Shown here one piece after another: positions 38,001 to 47,497 of a DNA stretch of 64,000 nt. Positions within the stretch are counted from its first letter, which is position 1, and every line of letters begins with the position of its first letter. The notes under the pieces are model-generated. The model was not told the origin of the DNA and ran no database searches. It was given only the letters and a program-made list of their open reading frames with translations. The DNA is from CANKHA01 sp963731585 (lineage in GTDB: Bacteria > Pseudomonadota > Alphaproteobacteria > Rhizobiales > Xanthobacteraceae). Both the position numbers and the translations under genes were made by a program. Where the stretch lies: positions 682,001 through 746,000 of the forward strand of contig CAVSWC010000003.1 of NCBI GenBank assembly GCA_963731585.1, in the 5' to 3' direction.

Positions 38001-38547
38001 GGCGAAGGAAGAGCAAAGGCACTCGCGCGCGGCAATCTCGTGCATCGCCTGCTGCAGTCGCTTCCCGACCTGCTGCCGGAGTGGCGCGAGAACGCGGCGA
38101 AACACTATCTCGCGCGCAACGCCAGGGGATTTTCCAGCGCCGAACAGCAGACTTTGCTGACGAGAGTTCTGGCCCTGCTCGACGACAAGCGCTTTGCGGA
38201 ATTGTTCCTGCCGGGCAGCCGCGCCGAGGTGCCGATCGTCGGCCGCTTCGCCGGACGTCCGCTGTCGGGCCAGGTGGACCGCCTCGTGGTGACGCCGACG
38301 GCGGTGCTGATCGGCGACTACAAGACCAACAGTCCCGCGCCGCGGCGGCTGGAGGACGTCCCGGAAGGCTATGTCACGCAGCTTGCGCTCTATCGCGCGG
38401 TGCTGCGGAAGCTCTACCCGGACCGCCCCGTCCGCGCGGCGTTGATCTGGACGGAAATACCGGAAATCATGGAGATTCCGGGCCCCAGGCTGGATGCTGC
38501 GGCCACCGTCCAAGGCCTACCTTGACGCTTTGCCCCTGCGTTCATAG
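35079..38547 (+). CDS. addA: Double-strand break repair helicase-nuclease AddA
   Basis: UvrD-like SF1 helicase with a C-terminal nuclease. Walker A is SANAGAGKTHVLAQRV (Lys about 34). LCLTFTKAAAANMANRI is motif Ia, HILIDEAQDTNPAQWDI motif II, DEKQSIFSFQGA motif III, VMTVHGAKGLEAPIVILAD motif V and LLYVAMTRAADRLIVCGS motif VI. The nuclease motif is LIGDYKTNSPAPRRLEDVP. The frame is open for 3.4 kb. It slips only at about 38512 (ACCG before TCC, Thr ACC/ACG). Bridging this gives KAYLDALPLRS and a stop at 38545-38547 instead of a stop at 38523-38525. Confidence 0.96.
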
Positions 38548-38603
38548 GTTTCATTTCTCTCATTTGGCGGCGTCAGATTCGCCCGCAATTCGAAGGAAAT
38601 CCC

Positions 38604-38924
38604 ATGGCTGTTGCAAAGGTGTCCGATTCAACTTTTGAAAACGACGTGTTGAAGGCGAGCGGCCCCGTGGTCGTGGATTTCTGGGCGGAATGGTGCGGCC
38701 CGTGCCGGCAGATCGGACCGGCGCTGGAGGAGATTTCCACCGCGCTCAACGGCAAGGTGACGATCGTGAAGCTGAACGTCGATGAGAATCCGGCGACGGC
38801 GGCGAAATACGGAATCATGTCGATTCCCACGCTGATGCTGTTCAAGAATGGCGAACTGGCTTCGCGCCAGGTCGGGGCGGCGCCCAAGGCCAAGCTGGAG
38901 CAGTGGATCACGGCCGCGGTGTAA
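38604..38924 (+). CDS. trxA: Thioredoxin
   Basis: Cytosolic disulphide reductase, 106 residues, with the active site WCGPC at residues 30-34 and the cis-Pro in IMSIPTLMLF (about 75). It lacks a signal peptide. It follows addA, the usual rhizobial order addB-addA-trxA. A ribosome binding site (GAAGGAAA) precedes the ATG. It is uninterrupted. Confidence 0.96.
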   Translation: MAVAKVSDSTFENDVLKASGPVVVDFWAEWCGPCRQIGPALEEISTALNGKVTIVKLNVDENPATAAKYGIMSIPTLMLFKNGELASRQVGAAPKAKLEQWITAAV

Positions 38925-38942
38925 CTTCGCGTTCGTTTCTTC

Positions 38943-39072
38943 GTCATCACCGGGCCGCGCCGATGGCGCGAGACCCGGTGATCTCGCTTAGAAAGGCACT
39001 GCGCTTCTGATCGGGATGACCGGGACATAAGGGCGTTTACGCCCGTCTTCGCGGGCTATGCCCGGCCATGAC
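38943..39072. repeat. Two adjacent palindromic repeats after trxA
   Basis: The first unit has TCACCGGG (38947-38954) pairing with CCCGGTGA (38974-38981) and an inner GCGCC-GAT-GGCGC hairpin; it continues to GATGACCGGG near 39023. The second unit at about 39029-39072 contains GGGCG-TTTA-CGCCC and ends CCCGGCCATGAC. Both resemble dispersed rhizobial palindromes. Confidence 0.65.
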
Positions 39073-39126
39073 GAAAAAGAATGGAATGACGGCCGGCGAA
39101 ATGCCGGCCGTTTGCGTTAGCAAGTC

Positions 39127-40156
39127 ATGCTCCCCCTGCGCCAACCCTTCATGCCCATGGAAGCCAAATCGGTGGACGAGATTCCCACCGGCGAGCGAAT
39201 GGCAATACGAGCCGAAATGGGACGGCTTCCGCTGCCTGGTGTTCCGGGACGGCGACAAGATCGCGTTGCAGTCGAAATCCGGCCAGCCGCTCACGCGCTA
39301 TTTTCCCGATCTCGTTGAAGCCGTCGGCAGGATCAAGGCCCAGCGCTTTGTGCTCGACGGCGAGATCGTTGTGCCGAGTAATGGCAGTTTTTCCTTCGAC
39401 GATCTGCTCCAGCGCATCCATCCTGCCGCCAGCCGCGTGACCAGGTTGTCGAAGGAAACTCCGGCGTTGCTGATCGTCTTCGACCTGCTGGTGGATGCGG
39501 ACGGCAAGCTCCTTGCCGGTCAGCTGTTGGCCGAACGTCGCCCGCTGCTTGAGGCTTTCGCGAAGAAATATCTCAAGCAGCCGGATCGCATCCGGCTGTC
39601 GCCTGCCACTGTGCGATTGGCTGACGCCAAGAAATGGCTCACCAGCGTGGGCGCCACCCTTGACGGCATCATCGCCAAGCGGCGCGATGTCGAATACCGC
39701 TCGGACGACCGCAGCGGCATGCGCAAGATAAAGAACTACCGCAGCGCCGATTGCGTGGTGGGTGCTTTCCGCTATCTCGAAGCCAAGAAGCTCGTCGGCT
39801 CCCTGCTGCTGGGGCTCTACGACGCCAAGGGCCTGCTGCATCACGTCGGCTTTACCTCAACCATCAAGAACAGCGAGCGCGCGGCGCTGACCAGAAAGCT
39901 GGAAAAGCTGATCGGTCCTCCGGGCTTTACCGGCAACGCGCCCGGCGGGCCGAGCCGCTGGTCGACCAAGCGCTCCGCCGAGTGGCAGCCGCTCAAGCCG
40001 AAACTGGTGGTGGAGGTCTGCTACGACCATTTCACCGGCGACCGTTTCCGGCACGGCACGCGTTTGATGCGCTGGCGGCCCGACAAGGCGCCGAAGCAAT
40101 GCACGCTCGACCAGGTGAAGCAGAAGAAGGCGAACCTGATGAAGCTGCTGAAGTGA
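39127..40156 (+). CDS. ATP-dependent DNA ligase, one extra base
   Basis: Nick-sealing ligase of about 343 residues. The AMP-accepting lysine is in YEPKWDGFRCLVF (motif I). VLDGEIVVPSNGSFSFDDL is motif III, LDGIIAKRRDVEYRS motif IV and KIKNYRSADCVV motif V. The OB-fold follows: LLLGLYDAKGLLHHVGFTST. The start is ATG 39127 (MLPLRQPFMPMEAKSVDEIP). A slip near 39192 (GGCG before AGC, Gly GGC/GGG) joins it to SEWQYEPKWDG. It is a stand-alone LigC-like ligase without LigD polymerase or phosphoesterase domains. It lies next to addAB; no ku gene is in the window. Confidence 0.88.
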
Positions 40157-40162
40157 CTTCTT

Positions 40163-40275
40163 TATCCCTGCCCCGCTGCGGGGAGGGTGGCGAGCCGAGC
40201 GAGCCGGGTGGGGAGTCGCGCTGCTGACCCCACCCCGGCGCTTCGCGCCGACCCTCGCCTTTCAGGGGAGGGATA
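40163..40275. repeat. Palindromic repeat, TATCCCTGCCCCG type
   Basis: TATCCCTGCCCC (40163) and AGGGGAGGGATA (ending 40275) are near-exact inverted arms. Inside are CCCCGCTGCGGGG, GGCGAGCCGAGCGAGCC and CGGCGCTTCGCGCCG. It sits between the convergent ends of the ligase and folC and could act as a bidirectional terminator-like fold. Confidence 0.7.
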
Positions 40276-40283
40276 GAAAGTAA

Positions 40284-41591
40284 TCACTCCGGCAGCGTGC
40301 CGTTCTGTTTCAGCACTTCGCCCGCCAGATAAAGCGAGCCGGTGATCAGGATGCGCGGCGGGGGATCAAGTTCCAGCATTTCCGTGGCGTCGATTGCGGC
40401 CTTGATGCTGGCGCGCGTCATGGCGGGAATCCCGACGCTGCGCGAGGCATAGGCGATCTCATCGGGCGAGAGCGCGTTTTTCTGATGCTCGATCGGGACC
40501 GCGATGATGCGCCGCGTCAGTCCGGCGAAATTGCGCAGAAATCCCGCGCAGTCCTTGCTCGACAACATGCCGACGATCAGCACCAGCGGGCGCGACACCC
40601 GCTCCTCGAGGTCCGCGAGCGCGGCCGCGATGACGCGGCCGCCGTCGGGATTGTGCCCGCCGTCGAGCCAAAGCTCGCTGCCCTGCGGCACGCGCAGCGC
40701 AAGGGGCCCGGTCGTCAGCCGCTGCATGCGCGCCGGCCATTCGGCATTGACCACGCCCGCTTCGAAAGCGGATACGCGCGGCGTCAGCGAGCGAACCGCA
40801 CGCAAGGTGGCGACCGCCAGCCCGGCATTGTCGAACTGGTGGCGGCCATACAGCTTCGGCGGGGGCAAATCGAGCAGCCGCTCTTCGTCCTGAAAGACGA
40901 GACGGCCGCGCTCTTCGCCCGCGGTCCACTCCTCGCCGGCCAGATGCAGCGGCGCATCGAGGCGGGCCGCGCGGCGCTCGATCACCGAGAGTGCGTCACG
41001 ATGCTGCGCGGCGGCGATGACGGGTACCCGCTCCTTGATGATTTCGGCTTTTTCCGCTGCGACCTGATCAAGGCTTCCGCCGAGATAGTCCGCATGGTCG
41101 AGCGCGACCGGCGTGATAACCGTGGCGAGGGGCCTTTCGATCACGTTGGTCGCGTCGAGCCGGCCACCGAGGCCAACCTCCAGCAGCACCACATCGGCGG
41201 GATGGCGGGAAAACAGCAACAGGCCCGCCGCCGTGGTGATTTCGAACAATGTCAGCGGCGCCCCGGCGTTGACGCGCTCGCATTCCGCCAGCGCCGCCTC
41301 CAGCTCTTCGTCCGATACCAGCCGCCCGGCAAGACGAAATCGCTCGTTGAAGCGCACGAGATGCGGCGAGGTATAGACATGCACGCGCTTGCCGTCAGCC
41401 TCCAGCATCGCGCGCATGAAGGCGATCACTGAACCTTTGCCGTTGGTGCCGGCGACATGGATCACCGGCGGCAGCTTGCGCTCGGGATGGCCGAGCTGCG
41501 CCAGCACGCGCGTCATTCGCTCAAGCGTGAGATCGATCAGCTTGGGATGCAGCGATTGCAGCCGCGCGATGATGTCGTCGATGGGGGTCAA
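40284..41591 (-). CDS. folC: Bifunctional folylpolyglutamate/dihydrofolate synthase
   Basis: Adds glutamate to dihydropteroate and folates. The P-loop is HVAGTNGKGSVIAFM. YTSPHLVRFNERF, FEITTAAGLLLF and LEVGLGGRLDATNVI are Mur-ligase-type motifs, and ELWLDGGHNPDGG is near residue 315. I choose the TTG at 41591 (TPIDDIIARLQSLHP), two bases after the accD stop. It gives about 435 residues, the family length; longer in-frame extensions run into accD. It is uninterrupted and co-transcribed with accD. Confidence 0.93.
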   Translation of the reverse strand: MTPIDDIIARLQSLHPKLIDLTLERMTRVLAQLGHPERKLPPVIHVAGTNGKGSVIAFMRAMLEADGKRVHVYTSPHLVRFNERFRLAGRLVSDEELEAALAECERVNAGAPLTLFEITTAAGLLLFSRHPADVVLLEVGLGGRLDATNVIERPLATVITPVALDHADYLGGSLDQVAAEKAEIIKERVPVIAAAQHRDALSVIERRAARLDAPLHLAGEEWTAGEERGRLVFQDEERLLDLPPPKLYGRHQFDNAGLAVATLRAVRSLTPRVSAFEAGVVNAEWPARMQRLTTGPLALRVPQGSELWLDGGHNPDGGRVIAAALADLEERVSRPLVLIVGMLSSKDCAGFLRNFAGLTRRIIAVPIEHQKNALSPDEIAYASRSVGIPAMTRASIKAAIDATEMLELDPPPRILITGSLYLAGEVLKQNGTLPE

Positions 41592-41593
41592 AG

Positions 41594-42538
41594 CTAGGCG
41601 TACGCAGGCGGCGCGGCTGCGGGAGCCGCCGGAAGCGCTGCATTTGCCGGCGGTTCTGCCGGCGCCGGCATTGTGCTCGCAGGTTGCCGAGCGGGGGCCT
41701 TGGTCAGCAGGCGGCACAGCTCGGCGATCGTGGAGCGCAACTGATGGCGATGCACCACCATGTCGACCATGCCGTGGTCGCGCAGATATTCCGCGCGCTG
41801 GAAGCCTTCCGGCAGTTTCTCGCGGATGGTCTGCTCGATCACGCGCGGCCCGGCGAATCCGATGAGCGCGCCGGGCTCGGCGATATGCACATCGCCCAGC
41901 ATCGCGTAAGACGCGGTGACGCCGCCGGTGGTCGGGTTGGTCAGCACGACGATATAGGGCTTCTTCGCCTCGCGCAGCATCTGCACCGCCACCGTGGTGC
42001 GCGGCAGCTGCATCAGCGACATGATGCCTTCCTGCATGCGGGCGCCGCCGGAGGCGGCGAACAGGATGAAGGGCGTGCCCTTCTCGACCGCCTTTTCAAA
42101 TCCCTTGATAACGGCTTCGCCCGCCGCCATGCCGAGCGAGCCGCCCATGAAATCGAAATCCTGCACCGCGATCACGGCCGCCTGGCCCTCCAGCTTGCCG
42201 TAGCCGAGCTTCACCGCGTCATGCAGACCGGTCTTGGTGCGGGCATCCTTCAGCCGGTCGGTGTAGCGGCGCTCGTCGCGGAATTTCAGCGGATCGATGG
42301 CTACCTCGGGCACCGCGATGTCGAACCAGGTCTCGCCGTCGAACATCGATTTCAGGCGCGCCATCGCGCTCATGCGCATGTGGTAATTGGATTCCGGAAT
42401 GACGAACTGGTTCGCTTCCACATCCTTGTAGAAGACCAGCTGGCCGGTGTCTGGACATTTGATCCAAAGGTTCTCCGCCACCTCGCGCTTGAGGATGTTG
42501 CGGATCTTCGGCCGCACGACGTTGGAAATCCAGTTCAT
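41594..42538 (-). CDS. accD: Acetyl-CoA carboxylase carboxyltransferase beta subunit
   Basis: AccD with AccA transfers the carboxyl group from biotin to acetyl-CoA at the first step of fatty-acid synthesis. It is 314 residues. FDFMGGSLGMAAGEAVIKG, SGGARMQEGIMSLMQ, NPTTGGVTASYAMLGD and GFAGPRVIEQTI are carboxyltransferase signatures. The N-terminal zinc ribbon of the E. coli protein is degenerate: NLWIKCPDTGQLVFYKD keeps one Cys and the later pair is missing, which I recall as usual in this order. An Ala/Pro-rich tail ends the protein. It is uninterrupted. Confidence 0.96.
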   Translation of the reverse strand: MNWISNVVRPKIRNILKREVAENLWIKCPDTGQLVFYKDVEANQFVIPESNYHMRMSAMARLKSMFDGETWFDIAVPEVAIDPLKFRDERRYTDRLKDARTKTGLHDAVKLGYGKLEGQAAVIAVQDFDFMGGSLGMAAGEAVIKGFEKAVEKGTPFILFAASGGARMQEGIMSLMQLPRTTVAVQMLREAKKPYIVVLTNPTTGGVTASYAMLGDVHIAEPGALIGFAGPRVIEQTIREKLPEGFQRAEYLRDHGMVDMVVHRHQLRSTIAELCRLLTKAPARQPASTMPAPAEPPANAALPAAPAAAPPAYA

Positions 42539-42649
42539 CGGGTAGCTTCACCGTCTGCTCAGAGGCCCTGGCTGGCTTCGTTACATTGTATCGATGTTGC
42601 GGCGCGGTTTGCGCGTATATTTTGTCGATATCGCGACCGGATCAATTCC

Positions 42650-43066
42650 TCACGGGAATTGCACGTTCAACGCAGCGACGCCGTTTCGGCCGACGGCCAC
42701 TTGGCGTGTCGCCGATTTTCTTCCTTGATGAATAAAGGTGAACTCATAGCGGCCGGAGGGAAGCGGCCAAAAGTAGTTGCCGGCGTGATCGGTCATGATC
42801 GCAATCTGCGGGATTGCGGGGGCTGGTCTGTCAAGCGAGCGCGCCTGCACAAACACGTCGCTTAGCGGTTTACCGGAGGCCGAGGTGACTCGCCCCCGCA
42901 CGCCTTCGCGGATGGAGGGCGTTGCGGAGGAGGACTCGCTGGAGACGCTGCGACGATTCGGGCCGGCGGTCTGAGCAGCTGTCATGGTCGGCACCGCGGA
43001 GCAGAGGGCGACGGCCCCGATCACGGCCGCCGATTTCCGGGCGCGGCTTCCGGCGGATCGAGACAT
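42650..43066 (-). CDS. Secreted carboxypeptidase-regulatory-like domain protein
   Basis: About 138 residues. A signal peptide (SAAVIGAVALCSAVPTMTAA) precedes a Ser/Arg-rich linker and a single beta-sandwich: GVRGRVTSASGKPLSDVFVQ, TDHAGNYFWPLPSGRYEFTF, RQVAVGRNGVAALNVQFP. This is the pattern of CarboxypepD_reg-like (transthyretin-like) domains, usually structural or binding modules. A TTG start at 43081 is an alternative. It begins 26 bases after the terminator of the upstream protease gene, so it is probably a separate unit. Confidence 0.7.
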   Translation of the reverse strand: MSRSAGSRARKSAAVIGAVALCSAVPTMTAAQTAGPNRRSVSSESSSATPSIREGVRGRVTSASGKPLSDVFVQARSLDRPAPAIPQIAIMTDHAGNYFWPLPSGRYEFTFIHQGRKSATRQVAVGRNGVAALNVQFP

Positions 43067-43091
43067 GCGGCGATCCAACACCTCGTGAGAG

Positions 43092-43119
43092 AAAAAGGGC
43101 CCGCTCTTGAGCGGACCCT
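43092..43119 (-). terminator. Intrinsic terminator after the serine protease gene
   Basis: Read on the minus strand, AGGGTCCGCTC (43119-43109) pairs with GAGCGGGCCCT (43106-43096) with one A/C mismatch and a two-base loop. TTTTTCTC follows. It stands 15 bases after the protease stop codon. Confidence 0.8.
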
Positions 43120-43134
43120 GCCGTTTCTTGTCAG

Positions 43135-44100
43135 CTATCCGCAGCCGCCACGCCAGAAGCAGATATTATTAAAAACCGACTGATTGATCCGCGTGCCGTG
43201 ATTGTTCGAGCTGTGCGGCGAGCTGCCATGCAAACCGTAGGTGTGAATGGCCATGGCGCAAGAACCACGACAGAACATAGCGGTCGAACCCCGGCCTTGC
43301 CAAACCGGGCCGCCGCTGTTACCGCCGACCGTATCGTTCAAGTAGAACAGCTGGCTGGCCTGTGTGACCCTGATCCTGTCGGTGCTCTGCCACTGCGTCA
43401 AAGGCTTGTCGCCGGGATACCCGCTCACCCGGCTGAGGAGGCCGTTCATTGATCCGCCCTGCCACCAAAAGCCAAACCAGCCGGTGGTATTGCCGATGCT
43501 GCAGTCCAGCTTGATGGCGCCGTAGTCGAACTGTTCGTTTCCATCCCTGGTCCAGCCGAGGACGCTACGGAGCGAGGCCGCCCTGCAGAAGCCGTATGGC
43601 GAGCTAGCGCCGTTGCGCCCGGGATAGATCTTGTAAGTTTCGCGTGGGTAGAACGCGCCGCCAGCAGCAGCCACACAATGGCCGGCGGTGATCACGGTAT
43701 TCTGCCTGACCAGAAAGCCCGTGCACCGCGATGTTCCAGCACCGGGCGGATTGAATGTGATCAAAACGACGGCCCGGGCCGGAAAACTGGTGGTCGGGTT
43801 AATCAAAAAGCGGTTGTCGGGGCCGATGATTGATTCAATGCCATTTGGCGCACTCATCGGCTTCGCGTTCAACAGCCTGTTAAACTCCGCCGCAAACTCC
43901 GGCGCCATTCCCGTCCTCACGGTTCCCGTGCCTGAGAAGCTCGAGGCGCCCTGCGAAGACGCGGAGTAATTCGGCGCGACGGCCTCGGTCCCGTCGTCGG
44001 ACACCGCGGTGTGCCCCGAGGCAGCCATTGCTGGCGTGGCAGCCGCCACCAGAAGGCTTCCTACCAGCCCTGCAAATAGTTTCGTGCGCTTGAGTTTCAT
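43135..44100 (-). CDS. Secreted trypsin-like serine protease
   Basis: A 321-residue exported protease of the S1/V8-like fold. The signal peptide ends TPAMA. The propeptide-like region (residues about 30-85) is Ser/Ala/Thr-rich. The catalytic triad is His141 in VITAGHC, Asp192 in QFDYGAIKL and Ser262 in VGGNSGGPVW. Eight cysteines in the mature part suggest disulphides. Substrate specificity is not predictable from the sequence. With the following small secreted gene it interrupts the trpA-accD neighbourhood seen in relatives, and it has its own terminator. It is uninterrupted. Confidence 0.88.
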   Translation of the reverse strand: MKLKRTKLFAGLVGSLLVAAATPAMAASGHTAVSDDGTEAVAPNYSASSQGASSFSGTGTVRTGMAPEFAAEFNRLLNAKPMSAPNGIESIIGPDNRFLINPTTSFPARAVVLITFNPPGAGTSRCTGFLVRQNTVITAGHCVAAAGGAFYPRETYKIYPGRNGASSPYGFCRAASLRSVLGWTRDGNEQFDYGAIKLDCSIGNTTGWFGFWWQGGSMNGLLSRVSGYPGDKPLTQWQSTDRIRVTQASQLFYLNDTVGGNSGGPVWQGRGSTAMFCRGSCAMAIHTYGLHGSSPHSSNNHGTRINQSVFNNICFWRGGCG

Positions 44101-44336
44101 GGCACCTCCCCTCCGGAGGACGCCCCTTGCATCCTCTTGCTGCCTGCAAAGTCTGCGCGATGCACGATAAAGCCTGCATTCCCAGCCGCGTAGGCATTGA
44201 TGAGGTTAGCAACGGCAAGACGCGGGCGGAAGGTCTCACAGCGACGCGCTGCCGAAATTTCTTGGGGAGCGAGTGAGTTGGTTAAGACAGTCCTCGTGCC
44301 GCGCCAAGCCCCTGCACCAGCAGCCGAAACGAGCAA

Positions 44337-45177
44337 CTACTCCGCCGCCACGCGCTTAGTGGCGCGCACGCCGGCGGCGAGTTCGGCGACAAGATCGGTG
44401 ACGGCCTTCACGGTACCCGTGGCGGCCTTGCCCTCGGCGTCGAGGCTCGCGCGCAATGCGTCCACCAGCGCCGAGCCGACAACCACGCCGTCCGCATGTT
44501 GCGCGATCTCGCGCGCCTGTTCCGCAGTCTTCACGCCGAAGCCGACCGCGACCGGCAGCGCGCAGTGGCGCTTGATGCGCGCGACGGCGGCGCCGACACG
44601 CGCGGCATCCGGCGTCGCGGAGCCGGTGATGCCGGTGATCGAGACGTAATAGACGAAGCCCGAGGTGTTCGCGAGCACGGCGGGCAGGCGCTTGTCGTCG
44701 GTGGTCGGCGTCGCGAGGCGGATGAAGTTCATGCCCGCCTTCAGCGCCGGAAGGCAGAGCTCGTCGTCTTCCTCCGGCGGCAGATCGACCACGATCAGGC
44801 CATCGACGCCGGCCGCCGTGGCATCGGCAAGAAAACGATCGACGCCGTAGATATAGATCGGGTTGTAGTAACCCATCAGCACGATCGGCGTATCGTCGTC
44901 GCCGTTGCGGAAGTCGCGCACCATCGCGAGCGTCTTCTTCAGCGTCTGGCCGGATTTCAGCGCGCGCAGGCCCGAAGCCTGGATCGCGGGCCCGTCCGCC
45001 ATCGGATCGGTGAAGGGCATGCCGATCTCAAGCACGTCGGCGCCGGCTTTCGGCAGCGCCTTGAGGATGGCGAGCGAGGTTTCGTAGATCGGGATCGCCC
45101 GCCATGGTGAAGGTCACGAGCGCGGCGCGGCCTTCCTTGTTCAGCGCCGCAAAGCGGCGCTCGATGCGGGTCGTCAT
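44337..45177 (-). CDS. trpA: Tryptophan synthase alpha subunit, one extra base
   Basis: Cleaves indole-3-glycerol phosphate. The start MTTRIERRFAALNKEGRAAL is at 45177. The catalytic Glu lies in VLEIGMPFTDPMADGPAIQ. DGLIVVDLPPEE holds the second catalytic Asp; the phosphate site is VAVGFGVKTAEQA and DGVVVGSALV. The frame slips at 45087-45088 (GATC before TAC, Asp GAT/GAC), within GDPDYETS. ATG overlaps the trpB stop (ATGA). Confidence 0.95.
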
Positions 45178-46394
45178 CGCCTGCCTTCGAGATACTGCGC
45201 GACCGAGTCGAGATCCTTGTCGCCGCGGCCGGAGATATTGACCACCATCAGGTGATCCTTCGGCTTGGCCGGCGCGATGTCGATCATCCTGGCGAGCGCA
45301 TGCGCGGGCTCGAGTGCCGGAATGATCCCCTCCAGCCGGCTGCAAAGTTGCAGCGCCGCGACCGCCTCATCGTCGGTCGCGGACAAGAATTTCACGCGGC
45401 CCATGTCGTTGAGCCAGGCATGTTCCGGACCGATACCGGGATAATCGAGGCCGGCGGAGATCGAATGCGCGTCCTTGATCTGGCCGTCGTCGTCCATCAG
45501 CAGATAGGTGCGGTTGCCGTGCAGCACGCCGGGGCGGCCGCCGGCAATCGAGGCCGCATGCAGGCCGGTGAGACCATGGCCTGCGGCTTCGACACCGTAG
45601 ATTTCGATCGATCGGTCGTCGAGGAAAGGATGAAACAGCCCCATGGCATTCGAGCCGCCGCCGATGCAGGCGATCAGCGAATCCGGCAGGCGGCCTTCGG
45701 CTTGCTGCATCTGCGCGCGCGTTTCGTGGCCGATCACGCATTGGAAGTCGCGCACCATCATCGGATAGGGATGCGGCCCTGCCACCGTGCCGATGCAATA
45801 AAAGGTGTCCGCGACATTGGTTACCCAATCGCGCAACGCCTCGTTCATCGCATCTTTCAGCGTCCTGGTGCCGGACTGGACGGGACGCACTTCCGCGCCG
45901 AGCATTTTCATGCGGAAGACGTTGGCTTTCTGCCGCTCCACGATCGACCGCGCCCATGTAGACGATGCAGTCGAGCCCGAAGCGCGCGCAAAGCGTGGCG
46001 GTGGCAACGCCATGCATGCCGGCGCCGGTCTCGGCGATGATGCGCTGCTTGCCCATGCGGCGCGCAACCATGATCTGGCCGAGCACGTTGTTCACCTTGT
46101 GCGCGCCGGTGTGATTGAGCTCCTCACGCTTGAAATAAATCTTCGCGCCGCCAAGATGCTCGGTCAGCCGCTCGGCGAAATAGAGCGGCGAGGGCCGGCC
46201 GACGTAGTTCGCCGAGATAGCCGTCCATCTCCTTCTGAAAAGCCGGATCGGCTTTTGCCTTGGCATAAGCCTGCTCAAGCTCAAGCACCAAGGGCATCAG
46301 GGTTTCGGCGACGAAGCGGCCGCCATAGATTGCCGAAATGGCCGCGCTCGTCGGGGCCGGTGCGGAACGAATTGGGTTTGGACGGAACGGTCAT
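45174..46394 (-). CDS. trpB: Tryptophan synthase beta subunit, three extra bases
   Basis: PLP enzyme joining indole and serine. The start MTVPSKPNSFRTGPDERGHF is at 46394. KREELNHTGAHKVNNVLGQ holds the PLP lysine; ETGAGMHGVATATLCA, CIGGGSNAMGLFHPF and HSISAGLDYPGIGPEH follow. Slips lie at 46328-46329 (AATC before TAT, Asn AAT/AAC), near 46214 (CTCG before GCG, Leu CTC/CTG) and at 45943-45944 (GATC before GTG, Asp GAT/GAC). All three alternatives are silent. The 1,221-base span fits three insertions. It overlaps trpF and trpA by four bases each. Confidence 0.95.
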
Positions 46395-47067
46395 GCGCGG
46401 CTCGCAACACGATTGAGCGCGGCATCGGCCTGGCGCGCGGCGCGCACAAAGGCGCGGATCTTCTCCGGATCCTTCTCGCCGGGCGCACGCTCCACGCCGG
46501 AAGACACATCGACGCCCGTTGCGCGCGTGATCGAAAGCGCGTCAGCAACATTGCCGACGTCGAAGACCACCGGAGAGCATGAAGGGAATGCCGGGATCGA
46601 CATCTTCCAGCAGCCGCCAATCGAACGGGGTGCCCAGGCCCCCGGGCCGGGTGGCCTCGCGCGGTGCGCGCGCGTCGAAAATGATGCTTGTCCGCCACAT
46701 TTGCATAAAGCCGGATGGGCGACAGCGAGGCCCGATCCTCGATCGGCAGGGCCTTCATCACCGGCAGCCCGAAGCGCGTGCGCACGGCGACGACACGCTC
46801 CGGCGTCTCGTTGCCGTGCAATTGCAGCATGTCCGGACGCATCGCCTCGACGATCTCGCCCAGCATCTCGTCGGTCGCATCGACGGTGAGCGCGACCTTG
46901 TCCGCGCGGCCCTTCACCCGCTCGCCGAGCGCGCGCGCCGCGCCATAGGCGAGGTTGCGCGGCGAGGGAGCAAAGAAGACAAAGCCGACCTGATCGGCCC
47001 CAGCGTCCAGCGCCACGTCGAGCGCTTCGGGGCTCATCAAGCCGCAGATTTTCACCAAAAGGGGCAT
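46391..47067 (-). CDS. trpF: Phosphoribosylanthranilate isomerase, two extra bases
   Basis: (beta/alpha)8-barrel isomerase of tryptophan synthesis. The start MPLLVKICGLMSPEALDVAL holds the catalytic Cys; GADQVGFVFFAPSPRNL and LQLHGNETPERV follow. The catalytic Asp falls in KIIFDARA after the first slip near 46690 (AAGC before ATC). FMLSGGL precedes the second slip near 46573 (CTTC before GAC, Leu CTT/CTC). The end is GVDVSSGVERAPGEKDPEKI. The stop overlaps the trpB start (ATGA), giving a trpF-trpB-trpA unit. Confidence 0.93.
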
Positions 47068-47151
47068 GTTTTTCGCATTCGTCCTGACAGGACGGGTTCT
47101 AACCCGGTTGAGGCGTTTTGTCTTGTCCGCGCTAAGGCCGGAGACAACGCG

Positions 47152-47497
47152 CTATTCGGCCGGCGGATGCAGCCGGACGGGGATCGACGTGTGCCGCCGG
47201 TCGAGTTCCAGCCGCAGCTCCTGATTCTCTTTCTCCGCCCGCCGCGCCGCCCAAGCGCCAGCGCGGCCTGCCGCAGCCAGGCGGCCACGCCGCCCAAAAG
47301 CACGCCGAAGATCACCAGCACGAGGATCAGCACGAAGAGCGGCAGCGAGGCCGCATAGGCCGGATGCGCGGCATCGAAAGGATCGAAGGACACCGTGACG
47401 ATCTGCCGGTTGGCGACCGCAAGGCGATGAGGATGACGGCAAGCGGCACGAGAATGACGGCCGTGACGATCTTGCGGATCATCGGAGGTAGCTCCAT
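47152..47497 (-). CDS. lapA: LapA/DUF1049 small membrane protein, about four extra bases
   Basis: A short inner-membrane protein of the lipopolysaccharide-assembly A domain family, about 110 residues. Two membrane helices (KIVTAVILVPLAVILIA and ASLPLFVLILVLVIFGVLLG) are followed by a cytosolic coiled coil (EKENQELRLELDRRH) and end HPPAE. The N- and C-terminal parts are in different frames; slips lie near 47425 (two) and 47265 (two). The start may be 47497 (MELPPMIRK) or 47482 (MIRK). It sits between ihfB and trpF as in relatives. Confidence 0.75.

Noticed and set aside
41592..41717. An N-terminal extension of FolC reaching 41717
   Set aside because: It would lie inside accD and has no family similarity. 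The TTG at 41591 gives the normal length and sits directly after the accD stop.
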